Shown: positions 58,458 through 64,000 of the stretch, piece by piece
Position numbering within the stretch: position 1 is the stretch's first letter
How the letters are laid out: each line of letters starts with the position of its first letter
Assembly (NCBI GenBank): GCA_021014325.1
Contig: CM037458.1
Coordinates: 20,257,063-20,321,062, forward strand
Length of the DNA: 64,000 nt
Direction of reading: 5' to 3'
Source: Plazaster borealis
Lineage: Eukaryota > Echinodermata > Asteroidea > Forcipulatida > Labidiasteridae
Made by a program: the position numbers and the translations under genes
Notes under the pieces: generated by a model
Database searches by the model: none
The model's input: the letters and a program-made list of their open reading frames with translations, nothing else
Told to the model about the DNA's origin: nothing

Positions 58458-59455
58458 ATGTCAATGATCGGACGCTTTTCTATCATGGATTGTGATGACA
58501 GTAACTTGGTGACCAGAAGGTCACAGCATTGGGACCGACGGAAAGCATGGGTATGTTTGTTCGTATGGCCATGTATACTTATATGTCTTGCTGGTGGTGC
58601 GGGGAGCTATGATCCTCGTCCACGCTTTCCACACCACAACAGACGAGGCATTCTTCCTGCATTAATGGGGAAAAACAAAGAACCCCAAAAGATGGATAAA
58701 GGTGCTCATCAGGTGGTGGCGCAACCGGCCAAGGCAGCCGCCAGAAATCCAAATGTACCCCATGCTGGACGAAGAGTCCCCCCAGAACAGCCGAGGGTTC
58801 GATACGATCATGTACTAACAAGAAACTCTGAAGAAACACGATACAAATGGACAGAAAACCAGCGAGCGTTCTTTACATGCCCCAAGGACACCTTTATTGG
58901 GGAGATCTCGTACCGTTTTGATGCAGTCCAGTCTCAACTCGTCAAACCCTTTGGATGGGGATCAGGCGGTTCCGTTTACTCGGTTCGAGACAAGTTCAAG
59001 AAAATGCTCTCCCCAGAAAAACAAACCATATCACTTTTACGGCAACCACGCAACAGTGAGGCCCCAAAGCAAGTAGATGCTTTTAAAAACTTAGTAAATC
59101 CTCCGGTAGCCCAGTCCCCTCTCACCGAAACGGGTTGTGATCCGATCCTCTTCTGTCTTGGACACCAAGCTTGTCTGTTTAAAATTACTGTTGACCTTTG
59201 TGCATGCGATCCTGTGCCGGGCAAGCGAAAAATGTTCTTCATAAATGTACGATGTGTCAAAGACAGTTCGTTGTCCACATATTTGTGGAAACAGGAGGAG
59301 GACATTTTGAAGAAGGAGATGAACGAGGTGGTTTACATCATTCATGATGACAAAGCATCAAACTCGCAAGTTGCTCAGCTCCATATCCACAGAATGACCG
59401 AGGAAGAGATTTTTGGGGTGAACTGTCCAAAGCCGAGTCAAGTCCTACAGCACGG
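58458..59455 (+). CDS. Orphan membrane-anchored or secreted protein with SUEL-lectin-like cysteines (5' exon)
   Basis: A 332-codon open exon ends at CACGG|GTAAGT (donor at 59456); no continuation is visible to 64000. The start is the first ATG (58458); ATGs at 58464 and 58485 are alternatives. Residues 31-48 are hydrophobic (WVCLFVWPCILICLAGG), preceded by basic residues, so this is a signal anchor or long signal peptide. Residues 50-130 are basic, Pro-rich and probably disordered. From about 137 comes TCPKDTFIGEISYRF, then a 65-residue insertion, and then CLGHQACLFKI and CDPVPGKRKMFFINVRCV (Cys 141, 227, 233, 239, 248, 250, 266). This spacing resembles the C-G-x-x-x-C ... DPC-x-G-x-x-K ... 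V-x-C pattern of SUEL/rhamnose-binding lectin domains, but the homology is inferred. I do not recognise the protein. Confidence 0.75.
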
Positions 59456-59987
59456 GTAAGTTTTCTCTTGAAAACAAGTCTTACGTGTATATTGTCGGGA
59501 ACAGACTGTGCAAGTCTCGCGCATATAATATGAATGTGTAATTTAAAGGTAGGGTCATACTTTGGTAGTTACCCGCATAAAAGTTGTGTTATTTCTATCA
59601 GAAAAACCAAAGTGATTGTAAAACAGAATTGTTAAATTCCTTTTTAGACAGCATATATCTAGTGCTAGGCATTAAAAGTAAATACAGTAATTAAAATGGT
59701 ATGAAAATTGCACGGTACACAGGTTGCACGTATAAGTGTCACTGGATAAAATTCATTATAAAATTCTCTGTTGTTTGTAAAAGTTTGTATCATAAGATCA
59801 GCAGTTTCTAGAATTTTGGACACTGGCGTCATATACCTAGAATTATGACTAAAATGAGGTTTAACCTCAGTGTATAGGTAGTTATTGGATTACCAGCACA
59901 CCACATTGTGTCTTCAATACAAAATTATCAGTTTCTATAGCATTGAGGAAGTTGTATCAATTACAAGATTGTATCCCTCTGCAGTGT

Positions 59988-60354
59988 TTAAAGGCATCGT
60001 ACACGTTTGGAAATTGTCAAAGACCAGTGTTCTCACTTGGTGTATATCCCAACATATGCATACAATAACAAGCCTGTGCAAATTTGGGCTTAATTGGTCA
60101 TCGAAGTTGCAAGAAAATGATGAAAGAAAAAACACCCTTGTTGTACAAATTTGTGTGCTTTCAGATAGAATAATAAAAACTTCTTGCAAGAAGTTTTTAT
60201 TATTTTACCTCTTTCTCAAAAACTACGTTACTTCAGAGGGAGTCGTTTCCTACAATGATTTATACTATCAACAGCTCTCCATTGCTTGTTACCAAGTAAG
60301 TTTTTATGCTAATATTTGTTTTGAGTCATTACCAAAAGTGTACGATACCTTTAA
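59988..60354 (+). mobile_element. TTAAAGGC-family MITE
   Basis: TTAAAGGCATCGTACACGTT to GTGTACGATACCTTTAA, with standard interior. It lies downstream of the lectin-like exon. Confidence 0.85.
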
Positions 60355-61573
60355 ATGAATGAATCCCGAACCGTATAATTTATCGTCAAATGAGGAACAT
60401 ACATTGTCTCTTTCCCAGTTGTTGACCTGGTAACCCAAACTATCCCCAAAACTTTGAAATCTAACTTCATAGTTTGTTTGATTCTGTTGAACTGAGGATC
60501 TTTTGCAAACTGATCATGCTTTACATGGAATCAGGCATACCATCATAATCAGAGTCCAACAGTTTGGGTGTTGAGCTACTATTAATAACTGGTGTTGGAT
60601 TTTGTTTTAAAGGTGAGGAAGGGTCCCAGTGAATGTGTTGGACCCTCTTTGCTGTGTCATTAAACTGAAATGGTGCACGCTTCCACTGATGCATAATTCA
60701 AATTTGCAAAGAACACAGAGACCCCACCAATCACTGCTGTCTCAATGGAAATACCCCCCCCCCCCCATATTGAAATAAACCCCAACTGAAAGTGAACGAA
60801 ATCTGGCATGATAAAACTAAAACCGTTTTTCGTTGTTTTCAATATTATAACGTGCCTGCCAAATTTGATTAAAATTTGACAGGCTGGTTGCATGAATAGA
60901 AAACTAGGGGGTGGGAATGAATTCGCTCCTTCCAAAAACCAATGAAATACTTTCCTTAAAACCCTTACCACCCCAGACTCATAAAACTCCAATGGTATTG
61001 TTTGTTTGATTATGTTGGACTGAGGACTGCACTAGTATATTAAACTGATTGTAATGCTTTTAAAACTTGGGATCAGGCATATACCACCATAATCCCAGTC
61101 CATTATTTTTGGTGCTGAATTACCAAAATAGTGTTGGGTTTTGTTGTAGTTAGGAAGTATCCTAGTAAATAACCCTTAGTGGTTAGTTTGTTAAGGTACA
61201 GAATTGGAAAACCTATTACAAATTTTGACAAAAACAAAATGTCAAGTTATAAACCACAAGAGAAACTGACTGAGTGACACTAAGATTAACTTTTTACAAT
61301 TTACTGTGCACACCAACCAGCCCTTGGCTCTACATTACTGTCTTTACATCCTCCTGTACATGTACATGCCTTGACATTTACACTGGACCACAGGTCCAAG
61401 GCCAGTGGTCTTAGGGTGGGGCCAGTAAATTGACGTTGTTCAAACGTTGACTTTCAGTCTGATAAATATCTTGTAATTCTTTTGAGTATTGAAGAAAAGT
61501 TGCCCATTTATACAATATGAGATTTAAGACTTCTCTAAGTGTTTTTTAGTTTTTTAGTTTTTTTGATTTCAAG

Positions 61574-61927
61574 TTAAAGGGTGTGTACAACATTGGTAAG
61601 AATGAAAATATAAATGCTCACAGATTTGCACATAACTCACATGGTATAAAGATGGTCATGGTAGAAAACTTCTTATGAAATAGTTTTGCTTGAATTGCCG
61701 TAGTTTTTACGAAATGAGTAAAATAATAGTATTTATCCTGCAGGATAAATTCCGATGTTTGAAAAAAGTTAAAACACATTTATAGGTTTTTTTTCACTGT
61801 TCTCTCATGACTCCGAAGACCGATTTAGCTTAAACTTTCACAGGTTTGTTATTTCATGTATATGTTGGGTAACATCGAGTTTGGATACAGGTCTTTGGCG
61901 ATTACCAATGTTGTACATACCCTTTAA
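61574..61927. mobile_element. TTAAAGGGTGTGTACAACATTGG-family MITE, opposite orientation
   Basis: Left TTAAAGGGTGTGTACAACAT, right ACCAATGTTGTACATACCCTTTAA-type end (quoted part: AATGTTGTACATACCCTTTA). Reverse orientation to 20875-21213. Confidence 0.85.
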
Positions 61928-62334
61928 ACCAGTTCAAATGTTAAACTGAGTAGGCCTACAAGTTGTTGTAGGTACATGGATGTTTGGGAGTTCTCATTGC
62001 AATTATGGTCTTGTACAACAAATTCTGGTCCAGTAGGCCTAATCTTTTTTTTTTTGAGCTACATGTACCAAGCCCTGTGGTCTTGTGGATTATCACCCCC
62101 AAATCAAGCCCTGGTATAGGTGTCTATAAAATGCGATAACTTTCTTTCGTTACATTGCCCTCTCCACCAACCACCCAATGGTGCCCAAGGTTTTGCTGAA
62201 TGTTGATGTTCCCACACAGGATTGGCTGCTCAAAACCAGGCTCCCAATCTAAGTCTAGATACCCCTGTTTGTAGCACACATGAAAGAAGAAGAAGAAGTT
62301 GAAATCAGCTTTTTTGCTATTATAACAGCTTACC

Positions 62335-62580
62335 AGGGTTCTCCCCAGGTTTTTTTTTCTTCAAAACTGTGGGGCATTCTGGCCAAAATGTTGGAAGTTT
62401 GGCCGAAGCACGCTGATTTTTAAACAAGGTCTTGGTGTTTATCTTGGCTTTAAAAGCCCTACTGTGCAATCTGGAGCATTGGTTTTCTCTTGATGTTTTT
62501 TTGTGAAATTAAAAAAATATCTGCACGCAAATCGCGCATATCGGCCCAATACGCTAGTTTGTGCATGGGGAGAACCCTGG
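62335..62580. mobile_element. CAGGGTTCTCCCCA-type element, reverse copy
   Basis: Left CCAGGGTTCTCCCCAGG, right CATGGGGAGAACCCTGG. TTGGCCGAAGCACGCTGATT is the complement of the 20640 segment. Confidence 0.75.
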
Positions 62581-62934
62581 TTATGTATTTTGTTCTTGTC
62601 GAATATCCCCCAAAAAGGGATCCCTTCCTGTCAGACCAAGTCTCAACTGCTGAACTGCCATAAATACGTTGCGTTCCTCTCCTGTGACCCCTCATTGGTT
62701 TATCACACTGAGGGTGGGATTTAACAGCCTTAGCTCTGGCTTTTTTGTTGCTGTCTCACAAGGTCTAGACATTGAATCAAGGCTGACCTGGCCTCAACTC
62801 TGTAGCTAGGGAAGTAAATTATTTATTTTTGAGGGGGGCATGAAAAGGGGTCATGGTTAGATTTTGAGGTAGGAATAAACCTTTGGAATGTTCACACTTT
62901 AGTTTACTTGTATTTTGTGTATGAGGCAAGACTT

Positions 62935-64000
62935 GTTTGTAAAGTAAAATATTCTCATGCTGTATTTTTGACTTACCTAATTACTTTGTAAGGTGAATTA
63001 AAGGGAAAGAATGAATGTTTTTGACTTCCTTGTAAACTTTCTGAGCTTTAAATTATCTGAAAGTCTCACCTTTGGACAATTGAACATCAAACAGCACACT
63101 GGCTTCCACGATACAGTTTCTCACATTTATTAGGAAACTGTTTATTTAGGGTTCTCCCACACGTGTACACATAGGTGCACCAAAGGGTTATGTTGGGTTA
63201 ACAAAAAAGTATTGGCAAAATGGAATTTTCACGATTTTCACTTGTAATTAATTTCCTCATTTAACCAAAAAGTATATTTCAAGAAAAGTGTCACGATCGG
63301 GAATCGAGCCCACACTCTGATGAATACAGCCATCAGAACTCAAGTCCGATGTAGTAGACTGTACTAGACTACTCAGCCACAATGTGCGACACCTTGTCTT
63401 GGTGCCCCTTGAAATGTTCCAGTAGAAATTTGGATTTGCCTCATAGAGGTACCCTTTTCTAAAGGAAAATCTGCCTGGCCCTTACAAGAATGACGTATCA
63501 GGCCTGATCTAATGGCAGATTTGACCATTGTACGTGTAGTAATAGTAATGACACATTCTTATAATATAGCGCACATATCCTACATGTAGGCCTAGTGTAG
63601 TAGCTAGATCAAGGCGCTTTACAACATCATCATCCCTGTTCATTAGGAATAGTACTTACATGTAGACCAATCCTCAAACATTCTCAACTCCCTTGGGAGC
63701 ATACAACCCCAAGCTGCTTTTCAAATTAGCGCTAAGGGGTTAATCCAAGTCCAACAGAATACTGTCTTAGCCCTTGTGGGTTCCCATTTATAGCCTGTGT
63801 ACATGTACATCTGGGCTAAGAGAAGCAAGTATGGTAATGTGCCTTACTCACGGACACAAGTTTCATGATCTGGAATCGAACCCACTCTCTGATGATTTCG
63901 AGGCATCAGAATTTGAGTGCGATGCACTACACCACTCGGCCACTCAAAGTTGTAACTACAGCCTAAGGGTAGGCCTACACTTATGAAGGAAGTTCTGTAT
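62935..64000. other. Gene-free end of window with SINE-like fragments
   Basis: Degenerate reverse tRNA-like pieces occur near 63290-63395 (GAATCGAGCCCACACTCTGA) and 63845-63945 (GAATCGAACCCACTCTCTGA). No exon is visible from 59456 to the end. Confidence 0.5.

Overview
The window is animal nuclear DNA, most likely from an echinoderm and probably a sea star. Four recognisable conserved genes are split into short exons with GT-AG (once GC-AG) introns. Introns and intergenic DNA are packed with short inverted-repeat elements and tRNA-derived SINEs. The phylum call rests on my memory of the abundant TTAAAGGC...GTACACG and GGGCCCAATTTCATA...TATGAAATTGGGCCC element families in echinoderm assemblies; I could not search for them. 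No prokaryotic, organellar or viral gene set is visible.

Layout. (1) 719-6958, + strand: the last ten coding exons of SMYD5, a SET/MYND methyltransferase whose first exons lie left of the window. (2) 6959-17440: repeats, a locally duplicated segment (10.87-12.9 kb), and a doubtful minus-strand small gene (12.8-14.8 kb). (3) 17445-18575, + strand: complete ANAPC10 in two coding exons. (4) 18.6-22.3 kb: repeats, including a nearly perfect palindromic transposon inside a SINE. (5) 22361-25260 (perhaps to 26367), minus strand: the C-terminal exons of an endonuclease/exonuclease/phosphatase-fold hydrolase, one of whose introns has a GC donor. (6) 28823-30000, + strand: a divergent class A GPCR running into a 500-N gap. 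(7) 30501-42628: a 12-kb tandem satellite of roughly 450-bp monomers with higher-order duplications and two copies of a 1.08-kb insert. (8) 42.6-45.5 kb: inverted-repeat elements. (9) 45633-52689, + strand: complete MFSD13A (TMEM180) in eight coding exons. (10) 52.7-57.8 kb: repeats. (11) 58458-59455, + strand: one large exon of an unrecognised membrane-anchored or secreted protein with a SUEL-lectin-like cysteine pattern, continuing past a splice donor. (12) 59.5-64 kb: repeats only.

The genes share no evident pathway. ANAPC10 is a subunit of the anaphase-promoting complex, SMYD5 is a lysine methyltransferase, MFSD13A is an orphan MFS-like membrane protein, and the GPCR and lectin-like protein look lineage-specific. 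The strongest unusual signals are the satellite architecture beside the gap, the non-canonical GPCR, the MITE with an intact 9-bp target duplication, several MITE families sharing TTAA-type ends, and the lectin-like orphan protein. Exon boundaries were read by eye from splice signals, codon phase and remembered homologues. Repeat boundaries are approximate unless a terminal repeat is quoted.
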